24,509 nt of DNA, taken from NCBI GenBank assembly GCA_030613125.1, contig JAUWMO010000008.1, positions 1 through 24,509 on the forward strand. The letters are read 5' to 3'. Of the stretch, positions 24,232 through 24,509 are shown in pieces. How positions within the stretch are numbered: position 1 is the first letter of the stretch; each line of letters opens with the position of its first letter. This stretch comes from Bacteroidota bacterium (lineage in GTDB: Bacteria > Bacteroidota > Bacteroidia > Bacteroidales > VadinHA17). Position numbers and translations under genes: made by a program. Below the pieces are notes generated by a model that did no database searches, was not told where the DNA came from, and saw nothing but the letters and a program-made list of their open reading frames with translations.

Positions 24232-24424
24232 GATCTTCTGATTTTAGGTTATGAATGATTTATTTAGAGTGACTACCTATTCGTTAATAAACTAAATAAG
24301 CAAAAAAATAACTAATTCTGAAAGCTGTTAATTATCATAAAACTAATAAATATATGTATTATACATTAAAATTAAGTTATAATTTATTACATTGTATTTT
24401 ATTATTAACCAATCCTGCAGTCCT

Positions 24425-24509
24425 ATGAAGAAAATTTCAGGCTATTTATTAATTACTATTTTGCTAATCGCACTACCATCACAGATCTTTTGCCAACAGA
24501 AAGTATCTG
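24425..24509 (+). CDS. N-terminus of a secreted protein, cut by the window end
   Basis: The ATG at 24425 opens 28 codons to the window edge. They read as a signal peptide: MKKISGY, a hydrophobic LLITILLIALPS core, then QIFCQQ. The gene is divergent from the beta-barrel gene across a 193-bp, very AT-rich gap in which I see no clear promoter box. The family cannot be judged from this piece. Confidence 0.7.
   Translation, partial: MKKISGYLLITILLIALPSQIFCQQKVS

Overview
This is AT-rich chromosomal DNA of a Bacteroidetes-type bacterium, probably an environmental member of the Bacteroidales/Marinilabiliales. The evidence is the gene families (GWxTD lipoprotein, M64 peptidase, PorT-like beta-barrel, DUF6249-like protein, ECF sigma factor with a small membrane partner) and several -7 boxes of the Bacteroidetes type (TAnnTTTG), for example before tRNA-Gly and before a glycosyltransferase-like gene. 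All family names come from reading the proteins and were not checked against a database.

Left part (1-11700) is mostly housekeeping. It holds a MITE-like inverted repeat (180-353), a sigma/anti-sigma pair (minus) facing a small membrane protein, a secreted M64 peptidase (minus), a YbdG-type MscS channel (plus), and an 8-bp-period tandem repeat. These are followed by a GWxTD lipoprotein overlapping rlmB (minus), a saccharopine dehydrogenase-family gene (minus) and mutS (plus, TTG start), with terminator-like palindromes after mutS.

Middle part (11700-12620) is an RNA-rich stretch. tRNA-Gly(GCC) has a clear promoter and terminator. It is followed by an unassigned, strongly palindromic segment (about 12085-12236) with its own near-consensus promoter, by a 15-nt inverted copy of the D-arm region of the next tRNA, and by tRNA-Leu(TAA) with its terminator. 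The first 20 or so codons of a glycosyltransferase-like gene then run up against an IS4-superfamily transposase gene. An intact relative of that gene lies 8.4 kb downstream.

Right part (14200-24509) is accessory. A compact plus-strand cluster encodes three consecutive lipoprotein membrane-fusion adaptors, one MacB/FtsX-type permease and a TolC-like outer membrane channel. It looks like a tripartite exporter, but no ATPase gene is present. A tiny cysteine-rich ORF sits between permease and TolC. Next come a GT-A-like protein with an EDD motif, an FkbM methyltransferase (minus) and a second EDD glycosyltransferase-like protein, followed by a PorT-like beta-barrel (minus) and the start of a secreted protein cut by the window end.

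The most interesting points are the structured segment between the tRNAs, the inverted tRNA-Leu D-arm copy, the transposase and exporter cluster lying between a broken and an intact copy of one gene, and the three-adaptor, ATPase-less exporter with a possible small cargo ORF.
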